A DNA stretch of 64,000 nt from Acidiluteibacter ferrifornacis. GTDB taxonomy: Bacteria > Bacteroidota > Bacteroidia > Flavobacteriales_E > Vicingaceae. Positions 1-10,295 of this stretch are shown here, in pieces. The notes beneath the pieces were generated by a model. It did not search any database and was not told where the DNA came from. It saw only the letters and a program-made list of their open reading frames with translations. Where the stretch lies: the NCBI RefSeq assembly GCF_009909615.1, contig NZ_WWNE01000007.1:1052-65051 (forward strand). Reading direction: 5' to 3'. How positions within the stretch are numbered: the stretch's first letter is position 1; the number at the start of each line of letters is the position of its first letter. A program made the position numbers and the translations under genes.

Positions 1-1
1 C

Positions 2-3000
2 ATTGGGGCAAACACCGTTACACTTACCGTTACAGATGGCAGTAGCAACACCGCAACTGCAGTGAGTTCTGTCACAGTAGCAGACACTACTGCTCCTTCT
101 GCAATCGCTCAAAACATTACTGTTTATCTTGATGGAAGTGGGAATGCGAGTATAACTGCATCAGACATTGACAATGGAAGTACAGACAATTGTTCTTCTG
201 TATCCTTAAGTGCGAGTAAAACGGCTTTTACTTGTTCAGATATTGGTACTAACTCAGTTTCACTTACCGTTACGGATGGAAGCAGCAATACGGCAACTGC
301 TGTAAGCACAGTAACAGTGGCTGATACGACTACTCCTATAGCATCTGCTCAAAACATCACTGTTTACCTTGATGGAAGTGGGAATGCGAGCATAACTGCA
401 TCAGATATTGACAATGGAAGTACAGACAACTGTTCTTCAGTCTCCTTAAGTGCGAGTAAAACAGCTTTCACTTGTTCAGATATTGGTACTAACTCAGTTA
501 CACTTACAGTAATTGATGCAGGCAGTAATACTGCGACTGCTGTAAGCACAGTAACGGTATTAGACACAATTACTCCAAGCTGGGCGAATACATCTATTAC
601 TAATCCATTAAGTTGTTTTGGCGACTCCAATGGACAACTTAGTGCTTCTGCCACTGGAAGAACTGCACCTCTCTCCTATTCTTGGAGCAATAGTGCAACT
701 TCAGCTTCAATTTCAAGTTTAGGAGCAGGAACCTATACCGTTACCATTACAGATGGCAATGGGTGTACAGATAGTGCAAGTGTCATTTTAAATGAACCAT
801 CTCAATTGGTCTCTTCAATTTCAGTAGATTCCAATGCCTCTTGCAATGCGGTGGCTGACGGTGGTGCTTCAATAGTAGCATCAGGTGGAACAACCCCTTA
901 TAGCTATGTTTGGTCCAATGCGGCTACCACATTATCAATAACAGGAATATCCTCAGGAACCTATACTGCTACAATTACAGATGCAAATGGATGTTCTACT
1001 TCCAGTTTTGCAACAATTACTGAACCTTCCACTTTAACAGCTACCTCAGTCGTTGACAGTAACGTCTCTTGTAGTGGATTCGCTGATGGTGGAGCGACTG
1101 CCTCTGCAACAGGAGGAACTACTCCTTATACGTATGTTTGGTCTAATGCAGCTAATACCGCATCCATCACAGGTGTTTCAGCAGGCACTTATACCATTAC
1201 TATTACTGACTTAAATGGATGTACTGCGACAAGTTCAGCAACTATTACGCAACCTTCAAGCATAACCACTTCAATCGTTGTTGACAGTATTCCGGACTGT
1301 GTCACCTCTACTAATGGCCAAGCTACTGCTACAGCTACAGGAGGAGTAGCACCATATACCTATTTATGGAGCAATTCTTCGACTAATAATACAATTTCTG
1401 GAGTTGCATCAGGAACTTATACTATTACTGTGACTGACATGAATGGGTGTACATTAAGTTCATCGACAACAATAACCATTTTAGATACAATTAAACCTAA
1501 TGCAGTTGCAAAGAACCTAACCATTTATTTAGACGCATCGGGTTCAGCAAGTATAACTGCAGCTGACATTGACAATGGTAGTTCAGATAACTGTTCGGCT
1601 ATTACTTTAGCCATAGATTCATCTACTTTCGATTGTTCTGAAGTAGGAAACAACACCATTAACTTTTACGTGACAGATGGCAACTCGAATATAGACTCAA
1701 CTACTGCCATCGTCAATGTTTTAGACACTATAAAGCCAATAGCCATTGCTAAAAACATTACCGTTTATTTGGATGCACTTGGTTCTGCGAGTATAACTGC
1801 AGCCGACATTGACAATGGAAGCAGCGATAACTGTTCGGCTATTACTTTAGTAGTTGATTCCTCTAATTTCGATTGCACAGATGTTGGCCAAAAAACGGTT
1901 AACCTTATAGTTATCGATGCAAACGCTAACTCTTCTTCTGCTACTGCTACAGTAACCGTTTTAGATACGCTTAACCCTACTGTGGTTGCTCAGAACATTA
2001 CCGTTTATTTAGATGCCAATGGAACAGCTAGCGTTACTACAGCAGATATTGACAATGGAAGTAGTGACAACTGTTCTGCAATCACTCTAAGCCTTGACTC
2101 TACTAACTTCGATTGCTCGGAAGTAGGAACTAATCCTGTGAAACTATACGTGACAGATGCTAACGCCAATGTGGATTCAGCAGTTGCAACCGTAACCGTT
2201 TTAGATACTATCCACCCTACCGCTATTGCTCAAAACATAACGGTATACTTGGATGGAAGTGGTAGTGCCAGCATTACTGCAGCTGATATAGACAATGGAA
2301 GTGCTGATAATTGTTCTTCTATTTCTCTGGCCATCGATTCATCGAACTTCGACTGTACGAAAATTGGAGCCAACCCTGTTCTGTTAACTGTAACAGATGC
2401 TAGTGCAAATGTTTCTTCTGCTTCGGCCACAGTGACTGTTTTAGATACCCTAAACCCAACCATTATCACTCAAAATATCACTGTTTATTTAGATGTCAAC
2501 GGAACCGCTTCCATTTCTACCTCTGATATTGATAATGGTAGCTCAGACAACTGTTCAACGATCACTCTAAGCCTTGACTCTACTAACTTCGATTGTTCTG
2601 AAGTAGGTGCTAATACCGTAAAACTGTATGCAGTGGATGCAAATGCAAATATTGACTCTGCTAATGCCACCGTAACAGTTCTTGATACCATCAATCCTAC
2701 AGTAGTTGCACAAAACTTAACCGTTTATTTAGATGCTTCGGGTAACGCAACCATTACTGCAGCAGATATTGACAATGGAAGTAGTGACAACTGTTCTGCA
2801 ATCACTCTAAGCCTTGACTCTACTAACTTCGATTGCTCGGAAGTCGGAACTAATCCTGTGAAACTATACGTGACAGATGCCAATGCCAATGTGGATTCAG
2901 CAGTTGCAACCGTAACCGTTTTAGATACTATCCACCCTACCGCTATTGCTCAAAACATAACGGTATACTTGGATGGAAGTGGAAGTGCCAGCATTACTGC

Positions 3001-5611
3001 AGCTGATATAGACAATGGAAGTGCTGATAATTGTTCTTCTATTTCTCTGGCCATCGATTCATCGAACTTCGATTGCTCTAATGTAGGTGCAAATCCAGTA
3101 AAACTAACGGTAACAGATGCTAGTTCTAATATAGCTTCCACTTCTGTAGTAGTAACTGTCTTGGATACTTTAAATCCTACAATAATCACTCAGAATATCA
3201 CAGTATACCTAGATGTAAATGGAACTGCTAGTATTACGCCTGCGGACATCGACAACGGAAGTGCAGACAACTGTGCTGCAATTACATTGACAATCGATTC
3301 TGCAAACTTCGATTGTTCTGAAGTAGGTGCTAATACCGTAAAACTGTATGCAGTGGATGCAAATGCAAATATTGACTCTGCTACTGCTACAGTAACCGTT
3401 TTAGATACGCTTAACCCTACTGTGGTTGCTCAGAACATCACCGTTTATTTAGATGCCAATGGAACAGCTAGCATTACTGCAGCAGATATTGACAATGGAA
3501 GTAGTGACAACTGTTCTACAATCACTCTAAGCCTTGACTCTACTAACTTCGATTGCTCGGAAGTAGGAGCTAATCCTGTGAAACTATACGTGACAGATGC
3601 CAATTCCAATGTGGATTCAGCAATTGCAACCGTAACCGTTTTAGATACACTCAATCCAATAGTAATTGCTCAAAACATTACTGTTTATTTGGATGCGTCA
3701 GGTAGCGCAACCATTTCCACTACTGACATTGACAATGGTAGTTCCGACAATTGCTCAGCCATCACATTAACGTTGGATTCTACCCAATTTGATTGTGCAG
3801 AAACAGGAGCAAATACCATTAAACTATATGCTGTTGATGCATATTCAAACATAGATTCTGCAACCAGTATGGTCACTGTTTTAGATACACTAATACCAAC
3901 CATAAGTGGATGTCCTGCAAATATTGCAGTAAATACCGATGCGAATAGCTGTGATGCAATGGTCTTCTGGACTGCGCCTACTGCTTCAGACAACTGTATG
4001 GTAGATTCATTGGTGAGCAATTTTACCCCAGGTAGCACCTTCCCTATCGGAGTAACCACTGTTACTTACATTTCGTATGATCCTTCCATGAATACCGATA
4101 CTTGTCAGTTTACCATTACTGTAACTGATAACGAGGATCCTGTAATCGCTAACATCCCAGCTGCTATTTCGGTAAATAATGATGCTGCAAATTGTTCTGC
4201 CATCGTAAATTGGACTATACCCACAGCAACTGACAATTGTACCTTAGATTCTTTAGTCGGAAACTATACTCCAGGTGACGTATTCCCTGTTGGTACAACT
4301 ACCGTAACCTATATTGCTTATGATCCTGAAATGAATACAGACACCATCAACTTTGACATTACAGTATCTGATAATGAAGCGCCAGTTATTTCCTGCCAAG
4401 CAGACACTAGCACTTGTGACCCGATAGTGAATTATACTACTCCAACTGCTTCGGACAACTGTCCTTCAGTAACCGTTACACAAATAAGTGGCTTGGCGAG
4501 TGGTACTGCATTCCCATTCGGGGTAACTACCAACACCTTCGTTGCAGAAGATGATGCAGGAAATAAAGACACTTGCTCATTTACAGTGACTGTCTTTGAA
4601 ATCCCTAGTGTTGCAAACGCAGGAGTTGACATCAATATTTGTGAACCCACTTATGCTTTATCGGCAGATACCATTACGATTGGAAATGGAAGTTGGACTT
4701 CACCTGATGCAACTATTAACTTTGCAGATAACACTGCCCCATCGACCACTGTATCAAACCTGAAAAGAGGAGATAACCTTTTGATTTGGACGGTAACCAA
4801 TGGTGTTTGTAATCCGCAAATTGACACCGTTATTGTTACTTTCGATAACGAACCAACTACAGCCGATGCCGGAGAAGACATTACGCTTTGTGAGGTCAAT
4901 ATTACCCCTCTTGATGCCAACACTCCGCTCATTGGAAATGGAGTATGGAGTGTACTTTCAGGAAATGGACAGTTTGCAAACATCAACGACCCAACAACTG
5001 AAGTGGAAATACCTGACAATAGTTTCAACTCTTTTATTTGGACGATTTCTAATGGAACCTGTGCTTCTAGCAGTGATACTATCCATGTGAAAGCGGCTTC
5101 TAATCCAACTGCGAATGCAGGAGATACCATTTCTATTTATAAAGATGATGGTGTTCAATTGAATGTTGAATCTGATTCTACTGAGCTGACTTATGTTTGG
5201 ACCCCTTCTTTTAGTATTGAAGGAAGCAATACGATTCAATCACCTTTTGCTCGTCCGGCAGAAACCACAGCGTATACTGTAGTGGTAACCTCTGCAGATG
5301 GTTGTTTTGGAACCGATCGAGTAGTTGTAATTGTTTCTGATTTGTTGAAAATTCCTACTGCATTTACTCCTGATGGAGATGGAGTTAACGATACATGGGA
5401 CATTAAAAACACTGAAGAGTTCGCAGCAGTGGAAGTAATAGTATACAATGGAAATGGAAATGAGGTATTCTCTTCTACCAATTATGAATCTTGGGATGGA
5501 AAGTATGAAGGCAAAGACCTCGAAGTCGGCTCCTACTATTTTGTGGTAAAAACCACAGACAAAGCCGGTAAAAATTCTGTAAAAACAGGAATTGTATCCA
5601 TTTTAAGGTAA
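2..5611 (+). CDS. Giant secreted repeat adhesin, 3' part, with T9SS type B sorting domain
   Basis: The reading frame is open from base 2 and the 5' end lies outside the window; about 1869 residues are visible. The order is: a partial and two full 80-residue units (to 562), four SprB-type repeats (563-1483, each with the ...GTYTVTITDGNGC pattern), ten 80-residue units of exactly 240 bp (1484-3883), HYR/Ig-like domains (3884-5340), and a gliding-motility-associated C-terminal domain starting near IPTAFTPDGDGVND and ending in SILR. Each 80-residue unit carries DIDNGSxDNC, a calcium-site-like acidic loop, and a second conserved Cys about 20 residues on, which suggests a disulfide. Type B C-terminal domains direct export by the type IX system to the cell surface or medium. 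The PorP/SprF gene directly downstream fits this. The role is probably adhesion or gliding; the ligand is unknown. Confidence 0.9.
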   Translation: MGANTVTLTVTDGSSNTATAVSSVTVADTTAPSAIAQNITVYLDGSGNASITASDIDNGSTDNCSSVSLSASKTAFTCSDIGTNSVSLTVTDGSSNTATAVSTVTVADTTTPIASAQNITVYLDGSGNASITASDIDNGSTDNCSSVSLSASKTAFTCSDIGTNSVTLTVIDAGSNTATAVSTVTVLDTITPSWANTSITNPLSCFGDSNGQLSASATGRTAPLSYSWSNSATSASISSLGAGTYTVTITDGNGCTDSASVILNEPSQLVSSISVDSNASCNAVADGGASIVASGGTTPYSYVWSNAATTLSITGISSGTYTATITDANGCSTSSFATITEPSTLTATSVVDSNVSCSGFADGGATASATGGTTPYTYVWSNAANTASITGVSAGTYTITITDLNGCTATSSATITQPSSITTSIVVDSIPDCVTSTNGQATATATGGVAPYTYLWSNSSTNNTISGVASGTYTITVTDMNGCTLSSSTTITILDTIKPNAVAKNLTIYLDASGSASITAADIDNGSSDNCSAITLAIDSSTFDCSEVGNNTINFYVTDGNSNIDSTTAIVNVLDTIKPIAIAKNITVYLDALGSASITAADIDNGSSDNCSAITLVVDSSNFDCTDVGQKTVNLIVIDANANSSSATATVTVLDTLNPTVVAQNITVYLDANGTASVTTADIDNGSSDNCSAITLSLDSTNFDCSEVGTNPVKLYVTDANANVDSAVATVTVLDTIHPTAIAQNITVYLDGSGSASITAADIDNGSADNCSSISLAIDSSNFDCTKIGANPVLLTVTDASANVSSASATVTVLDTLNPTIITQNITVYLDVNGTASISTSDIDNGSSDNCSTITLSLDSTNFDCSEVGANTVKLYAVDANANIDSANATVTVLDTINPTVVAQNLTVYLDASGNATITAADIDNGSSDNCSAITLSLDSTNFDCSEVGTNPVKLYVTDANANVDSAVATVTVLDTIHPTAIAQNITVYLDGSGSASITAADIDNGSADNCSSISLAIDSSNFDCSNVGANPVKLTVTDASSNIASTSVVVTVLDTLNPTIITQNITVYLDVNGTASITPADIDNGSADNCAAITLTIDSANFDCSEVGANTVKLYAVDANANIDSATATVTVLDTLNPTVVAQNITVYLDANGTASITAADIDNGSSDNCSTITLSLDSTNFDCSEVGANPVKLYVTDANSNVDSAIATVTVLDTLNPIVIAQNITVYLDASGSATISTTDIDNGSSDNCSAITLTLDSTQFDCAETGANTIKLYAVDAYSNIDSATSMVTVLDTLIPTISGCPANIAVNTDANSCDAMVFWTAPTASDNCMVDSLVSNFTPGSTFPIGVTTVTYISYDPSMNTDTCQFTITVTDNEDPVIANIPAAISVNNDAANCSAIVNWTIPTATDNCTLDSLVGNYTPGDVFPVGTTTVTYIAYDPEMNTDTINFDITVSDNEAPVISCQADTSTCDPIVNYTTPTASDNCPSVTVTQISGLASGTAFPFGVTTNTFVAEDDAGNKDTCSFTVTVFEIPSVANAGVDINICEPTYALSADTITIGNGSWTSPDATINFADNTAPSTTVSNLKRGDNLLIWTVTNGVCNPQIDTVIVTFDNEPTTADAGEDITLCEVNITPLDANTPLIGNGVWSVLSGNGQFANINDPTTEVEIPDNSFNSFIWTISNGTCASSSDTIHVKAASNPTANAGDTISIYKDDGVQLNVESDSTELTYVWTPSFSIEGSNTIQSPFARPAETTAYTVVVTSADGCFGTDRVVVIVSDLLKIPTAFTPDGDGVNDTWDIKNTEEFAAVEVIVYNGNGNEVFSSTNYESWDGKYEGKDLEVGSYYFVVKTTDKAGKNSVKTGIVSILR
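1484..3883 (+). repeat. Ten tandem 240-bp coding repeats with 720-bp higher-order period
   Basis: Ten in-frame copies of exactly 240 bp run without indels, starting at the Asp codon of the DTxxP motif (1484, 1724, 1964 ... 3644). Copies three apart are much more alike than neighbours: 2041-2100 is identical to 2761-2820, and much of 2581-2640 matches 3301-3360. This shows duplication of three-unit blocks of 720 bp (1964-2683 and 2684-3403). The same family precedes the SprB repeats (83-322, 323-562). Confidence 0.92.
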
Positions 5612-5641
5612 TAATAAGACTCGATTTAAATCAAAATAAAG

Positions 5642-6607
5642 ATGAAAAATACAATCGCAATTTTCGCCATAGGTTTATTCAGTTTAGTGTCCGTAAAAGC
5701 ACAAATAACAGAGCAATACACCATGTGGAACTTGAATCACTTCCTTGTCAATCCTGCTGCTGCAGGAAACAGTGATTATTTAGATGTTTCACTAGGTTTT
5801 AGAAGACAATGGGCTGGCGTTAGTGACGCTCCAACTACTTTTTACGGAACTGGGCATACCGTTTTAAACGGCCCGAAGGGAGCAGAAAGGTCAGCACTTA
5901 GAATTAGTAACTCTTCTACTTCCAAAGCTAGACCTAGACTCAAACATGCGATGGGTGCTAAAATTGGCACCATTGAAAATGGAGCTTTCCGCAAAAGCGA
6001 AGGGATGCTGACTTATGCCCTACATTTACCAGTTCTAAATGATATGTATTTAGCATTTGGAGTATCAGCGGGATTAACCAACCTAGGTTTCACAGAGTCC
6101 AAAGCAGAAGTGTTAATCGCGGAAGACAGAACCTATGAGGCCTATGCTTCCGGACAAAATCAAAACATGTTCAACGTCAATGCGGGAGCCTACTTCTACT
6201 CTGACCAATTCTATGTAGGATATTCAGCGAGTGACCTCATGCAAAACAAGTTGGATTTAATTGAAACTACCGCAAACCTCAATGAGCGGTCTCAGTTAAA
6301 AATAAGACACCAGATTATGGGAGGTTATCATTTTGATTTGAACAATGATTTTCGACTTTCTCCCGCTGTTTTGGTTAAGCAGTCCGGGGTTGGCCCAATC
6401 AGCTACGACATTAATACTGTCCTAACCTACAAGCAGAGCCTTTCGATAGGCGCAGCTTATAGAAGTGAAGATGCCATCTCTGCTTTACTAGGATTTCAAT
6501 TGAATCACTTATTAAAGGCTGGGTATGCTTATGACTTTACCCTTTCCGATATTCGTGATCAATCAAGTGGTAGCCACGAAATCTTTGTTGGAATCACCTT
6601 ATTTTAA
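5642..6607 (+). CDS. PorP/SprF family type IX secretion membrane protein
   Basis: This 321-residue protein has a signal peptide (residues 1-20, ending VSVKAQ). It then shows the family signature: a QYTMWNLNHFLVNPAAAG motif, FRRQWAG, and a string of amphipathic beta strands ending in an aromatic residue. PorP/SprF proteins are outer-membrane barrel partners of T9SS; paralogues next to giant type B cargo proteins are thought to anchor or help export their neighbour, as SprF does for SprB. The gene starts 30 bp after the adhesin, and the OmpA gene follows 29 bp later, so the three probably form one operon. The specific partnership is inferred from position. Confidence 0.88.
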   Translation: MKNTIAIFAIGLFSLVSVKAQITEQYTMWNLNHFLVNPAAAGNSDYLDVSLGFRRQWAGVSDAPTTFYGTGHTVLNGPKGAERSALRISNSSTSKARPRLKHAMGAKIGTIENGAFRKSEGMLTYALHLPVLNDMYLAFGVSAGLTNLGFTESKAEVLIAEDRTYEAYASGQNQNMFNVNAGAYFYSDQFYVGYSASDLMQNKLDLIETTANLNERSQLKIRHQIMGGYHFDLNNDFRLSPAVLVKQSGVGPISYDINTVLTYKQSLSIGAAYRSEDAISALLGFQLNHLLKAGYAYDFTLSDIRDQSSGSHEIFVGITLF

Positions 6608-6636
6608 TCCTATCCTCAACGCAATTATCATTCATT

Positions 6637-8940
6637 ATGATTAGATATTTATTCCTTCTCAGTGCACTGTTTTTCTTAAGTGATTTAAATGCACAGTTCA
6701 TTCTTCCGCAATTTGAAACACCAATAAAGCTAGAACCACTCAATAGCGCTGCTGAAGAAAGTCTACCTATTCCCTATCAAAATGGAGATAAAATGTATTT
6801 TGTTAGAACAGCAGTTTTAGGTAGTCTGAAGGAAAAAAGTAAAGGACAGGAAGTGTGGCAAGCTAAACGCGAAGATGGAGTTTGGCAAAGTCCCACTAAC
6901 CAATTTGACGCTGTGAACGACAATGGAAATAATGCCATAATCGGAACTTCTAAAGATGGCAATCGCGTCTACGTATTCAACTCGGTTCAGACGAGAAGAA
7001 AGTTAGCCAAAGGAATTGCGATGACTGAAAAAAATGAAAATGGTGAGTGGAGCGAATTGGTAAAAATTGAAATCCCCGGGTTTGAAATCGGAGATGGACT
7101 CTATTCTTTTTACATTAACCCAGATGAAAACGTCATCCTCATTAGTATGCCAGTTGATACTGACACTTCCGATTATGAAGATTTATTCATCAGCACCAAA
7201 GGAGGCGATGGGAATTGGTTACCCATTGTTAGTCTAGGTTCAACTATCAACACTCCAAAAAGCGAATTGAGCCCTTATTTAGCAGATGATAATAAAACCC
7301 TTTATTTCTCTAGTACTGGTCATGGTGGACTAGGAGATGCTGATATATTCGTCACTTATCGATTGGATGATAGTTGGGTTAATTGGAGCAATCCGTTGAA
7401 TATGGGTGCACCAATCAACTCTCCACTTTTTGATGCCTACTTCATCATCGGGAACAATGAAGAGGTTTATTTTACGAGTAACAGGGGGCAAATTTTTAGT
7501 GATATCTACTACACTAAACTCACCAAAGAAGTTCGATTTATTGGCGATGGTGAAGTCATCAATGGAAAATTCATTTACAAAGGCCTACCGGTAGAAGGGC
7601 TAACCTTAAATGTGTATGACGAAAACAATCAATTAATAGATCAAGTTGTTACTGATGAAAATGGTTTATTTTCTTATGTCAAGCTAAATCCGGAAGAAAG
7701 CTACATCATCCGACTTTCAGAAGAAGATGCTCAAAAATATGATGGAGCAAAAATTTACTTACTTGATGAAAGCGAAAACCTTAAAAAGCGACTGCATTAC
7801 CTCAGTACAGAGAAAAGCTTCCTAGAAGAAGAACCTCTCGTTCAAAAAGACGAAATGATTGTTGGAGTATTTGAATACAACAACCTTCCGAGAGCCAATA
7901 CAGGCTTAGTTCTTTTCAATGAAAAGGGAGAACCCTTGGATACAATTTACACCAATGAAAAGGGCCAATTCACCTACAATAAAATCAAATTTGATCAAGC
8001 TTATTCAATGCGCCCTATCGATATGACTGATGAAGAGATCGCAAGCTCATCCATTTATATAGATGGAAAAAAGAGACAAAAGATGAGCACCTTAAGTGCG
8101 GATAAAAATTCACTCTTATTGAAAGATGTTAGCGATGACACTGAAATTTTGAAAGGGGTATTTCAATATAAACAATTGCCACTCGCTAACGCTGGGTTAG
8201 TAATCTGGGATGAAAATGGATTTCCAGTTGATACTATTTATACGGATGATAAAGGAAACTTTACCTATGAAAAAATCAAAACAGATATTATATATTCTCT
8301 CCGACCGTTGGACATGACTCCTGAGGAAATGGATGATGCAGTGATTTATCTGCTCGACGATGAAGATAAAATTGTTGGAGTCTCGGACAAGGACAATGAA
8401 AATCCTTTCTTAATGGTTCCATATACCGAAGGAGATGAGGTAATTTATACTCCTGCAAAAGGAATCGAAAAAATGACGGAAAACCAACCAATTCCCGCCT
8501 CCAAAATAGCTCCAGAAAAAACAAACACACTAGCTCCAGCAACTGAAAAGTCAGTTGCTAAAAAAGTAGAACCGAAAGCAGAAAAGATCCTTCCTCCTAT
8601 TAATCAGGAGAACAAAGGAAATTACACCTTGGATTACCCTTTCAATCAATTCTACTTAGGTAAGGATGACAAACAAATCCTATTAAAGGTAATTGCTCTT
8701 ATGAAGAAAGACCCTTCGCTTAAAGTGAGATTAATTGGACACACCGACAATGTGGGCCGCGATGAAGTCAACCAAGAGGTTTCTGAACAACGTGCTGAAG
8801 TGGCTAAAAAATTCATGACCGATAGAAACATTAGCTCTGACCGAATTACCACAGAAGGTATGGCAGACAGACAGCCAGTGGCTACTAATGAGACTAAAAT
8901 AGGTAGAGCAGAAAACAGAAGAGTAGAGATTAAGTTTTAA
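6637..8940 (+). CDS. OmpA family protein with PD40 and carboxypeptidase-regulatory-like repeats
   Basis: This 767-residue exported protein has a signal peptide (1-19, ending LNAQ) and a PD40/WD40-like propeller region at about 40-300 (for example LSPYLADDNKTLYFSS). Three related beta-sandwich repeats begin near residues 307, 406 and 504, each with the pattern GxFxYxxLP...DTIYTxxKGxFxY. A proline/lysine-rich linker leads to a C-terminal OmpA domain from about 661, with LIGHTDNVG and a final NRRVEI, which in this family binds peptidoglycan. The architecture resembles PorE-type proteins that connect T9SS parts to the cell wall. It is the last gene of the adhesin operon and is followed by a strong terminator. 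Confidence 0.87.
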   Translation: MIRYLFLLSALFFLSDLNAQFILPQFETPIKLEPLNSAAEESLPIPYQNGDKMYFVRTAVLGSLKEKSKGQEVWQAKREDGVWQSPTNQFDAVNDNGNNAIIGTSKDGNRVYVFNSVQTRRKLAKGIAMTEKNENGEWSELVKIEIPGFEIGDGLYSFYINPDENVILISMPVDTDTSDYEDLFISTKGGDGNWLPIVSLGSTINTPKSELSPYLADDNKTLYFSSTGHGGLGDADIFVTYRLDDSWVNWSNPLNMGAPINSPLFDAYFIIGNNEEVYFTSNRGQIFSDIYYTKLTKEVRFIGDGEVINGKFIYKGLPVEGLTLNVYDENNQLIDQVVTDENGLFSYVKLNPEESYIIRLSEEDAQKYDGAKIYLLDESENLKKRLHYLSTEKSFLEEEPLVQKDEMIVGVFEYNNLPRANTGLVLFNEKGEPLDTIYTNEKGQFTYNKIKFDQAYSMRPIDMTDEEIASSSIYIDGKKRQKMSTLSADKNSLLLKDVSDDTEILKGVFQYKQLPLANAGLVIWDENGFPVDTIYTDDKGNFTYEKIKTDIIYSLRPLDMTPEEMDDAVIYLLDDEDKIVGVSDKDNENPFLMVPYTEGDEVIYTPAKGIEKMTENQPIPASKIAPEKTNTLAPATEKSVAKKVEPKAEKILPPINQENKGNYTLDYPFNQFYLGKDDKQILLKVIALMKKDPSLKVRLIGHTDNVGRDEVNQEVSEQRAEVAKKFMTDRNISSDRITTEGMADRQPVATNETKIGRAENRRVEIKF

Positions 8941-8965
8941 AATATCCCCTACTCTATATAACCAT

Positions 8966-8998
8966 AAAGCAGCCCGATTTATTCGGGCTGCTTTTTTT
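8966..8998 (+). terminator. Rho-independent terminator after the adhesin/SprF/OmpA operon
   Basis: A perfect 10-bp GC-rich stem (AGCAGCCCGA at 8968-8977 with its complement at 8983-8992) with a TTTAT loop is followed by a T run. It lies 28 bp past the OmpA stop codon. Confidence 0.9.
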
Positions 8999-9263
8999 AG
9001 GGTTGACCTATACTCCATACCTACTGCCTCACAGAAACCCAAAAACTCGACAATGATAACCGTACATTCTAACTTAACTCAACGTTCAATTTGACTTAAA
9101 AAAGGAATAATCGGATACAAAAGTGATTTTGGTTGTTTGGGCCTAGGGTTTAAATTAATTGATTAATCAATGGTTTCACGGAGGGCTCAAATCTGATGTA
9201 TTGATTGAGGGGGAGGAGTAAAATCAATTTCAATTTAAAAAGAAAAGTTAGTCAAGATAAAAA
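8999..9263. other. Intergenic stretch at the left edge of the accessory island
   Basis: No supported gene is seen here. Short open frames lack codon structure and signals. No tRNA fragment, inverted repeat or attachment-like copy of the tRNA-Pro sequence was found, so the left end of the island is not marked by an obvious att site. Confidence 0.5.
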
Positions 9264-10130
9264 TTAATAACCTTCTAAAAACATCTGAGCATTCTGAGAT
9301 TCTATTTTCTCAGCTATACTTTCAGATTCATCCGAGCTAATTAAGTTAAAAATTGACTCTGCATCTTTTAATTGTTTGTAGATTCTAAATTCTTCAGAAG
9401 TCTTTGAAGTAGGTTCATCAGAAATTAAAAAGAACTGGTTGTTATTATGATTTACAGCCTTTATCGTTTTTAGATGTGCAATTACACTTATGTAAGTATT
9501 AAGCTCTTTGTGTAAAGTAGCTGTGGTTTTAGTAAGTGGCAATGTTTTCGCACCTATAAAGGCTCCATTCTTTCCTATACAATCTATTTTGAAGGCACTC
9601 AAGAGCGTAGGGGCAAATCTCGAATCTAACTCAATATTAGTATGTACCTTGTTTGCTACTCGAGTAATTAACTTTGAATTTACCCTTTTGTAAAATTGTA
9701 CTTCTTTCTCTGAGTTTTTTTCTTTTTGGATGGGTTCTATTTGATCTACCAATAAATGAAAAAGCTGATTAAATTTTGCAGCGTCAATACTATCATAGAT
9801 TGCTTTAGAAGCAGTAAAACCTAATATACCATTACTATACTTCGACAAGTATTCAAAGTAGTTTTCAGATATAGGATTATTGATATCAAAAAAACTATGC
9901 TCTTGTTTTTGGCTTTGGTTATTTACTTTTTGAAGATTAGCAGCTATTTCTTTCACTAATAATTCTATTTGTTTAGAATCAGTTTTCATTAATGATTTTG
10001 CAATCCTCTTCTTTAAATCAGAAAATTGAAAATGAAATAACATGCCATCAAAAACGATTAATCCAATGATAATAGAATCTTGAGTATAAGAATTAGGCGA
10101 TATTTTTACAAGGCTATAGAAAGAATTCAT
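9264..10130 (-). CDS. DUF3037-like protein of unknown function
   Basis: This 288-residue soluble protein has no signal peptide or membrane segment. The N-terminus (FYSLVKISPNSYTQDSI then IIGLIVFDG) resembles the opening of DUF3037-type proteins, which start FYSLxxYxP and soon reach a GVVLF-like strand. The rest is mixed and Lys/Glu-rich, with no catalytic motif I recognise. It stands alone at the left end of the island. It begins 4 bp after a short, apparently frameshifted small gene, with which it may be cotranscribed from a TATCTTTG element at 10296-10303. The family assignment is weak; it could equally be an island-specific hypothetical. Confidence 0.55.
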   Translation of the reverse strand: MNSFYSLVKISPNSYTQDSIIIGLIVFDGMLFHFQFSDLKKRIAKSLMKTDSKQIELLVKEIAANLQKVNNQSQKQEHSFFDINNPISENYFEYLSKYSNGILGFTASKAIYDSIDAAKFNQLFHLLVDQIEPIQKEKNSEKEVQFYKRVNSKLITRVANKVHTNIELDSRFAPTLLSAFKIDCIGKNGAFIGAKTLPLTKTTATLHKELNTYISVIAHLKTIKAVNHNNNQFFLISDEPTSKTSEEFRIYKQLKDAESIFNLISSDESESIAEKIESQNAQMFLEGY

Positions 10131-10134
10131 TTTT

Positions 10135-10286
10135 TTATGTCCTTAATAATGGAATAAAAAAGTTGGAAAACTAGTTTATTTCTGTTTTCGTTGAATAAAA
10201 AATGGCCTAAGGCTTCTTCATTGGTCTTGTCTATCTGAATTTCAGGAGGAAAAAATTGAGAAATTTCCGGAGATTTACTTTTGCAT
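10135..10286 (-). pseudogene. Possible small gene broken by a one-base slip in an A run
   Basis: An open frame ends at 10135 with coherent protein-like sequence (SKSPEISQFFPPEIQ ... FQLFIPLLRT) but has no start codon in frame. An ATG at 10286 is one base out of frame and meets TAA after three codons. Removing one A from the run just after this ATG would give a protein of about 48 residues starting MQSKSPEISQ. A perfect TATCTTTG promoter element lies 9 bp upstream of that ATG. The stop is only 4 bp before the next gene. The product is unknown; it could also be a translated leader or chance. Confidence 0.35.
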
Positions 10287-10295
10287 TGTGCTACG

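Noticed and set aside
1484-3883. Regular repeats considered as a CRISPR array
   Set aside because: The period is 240 bp, the repeats are coding throughout, and there are no short palindromic repeats with unique spacers.
124-4650. Several long minus-strand open frames opposite the adhesin repeats
   Set aside because: They mirror the 240-bp repeat in antisense and have no start or promoter signals; they are shadows of the repeat coding sequence.
9000-9263. Left attachment site of the island as a copy of the tRNA-Pro end
   Set aside because: No stretch resembling the tRNA-Pro 3' end or D-arm block was found, so integrase-type insertion at the tRNA is not supported.
9508-9693. Plus-strand open frame inside the DUF3037-like gene
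   Set aside because: No protein-like composition or start context; the minus-strand gene explains the sequence.
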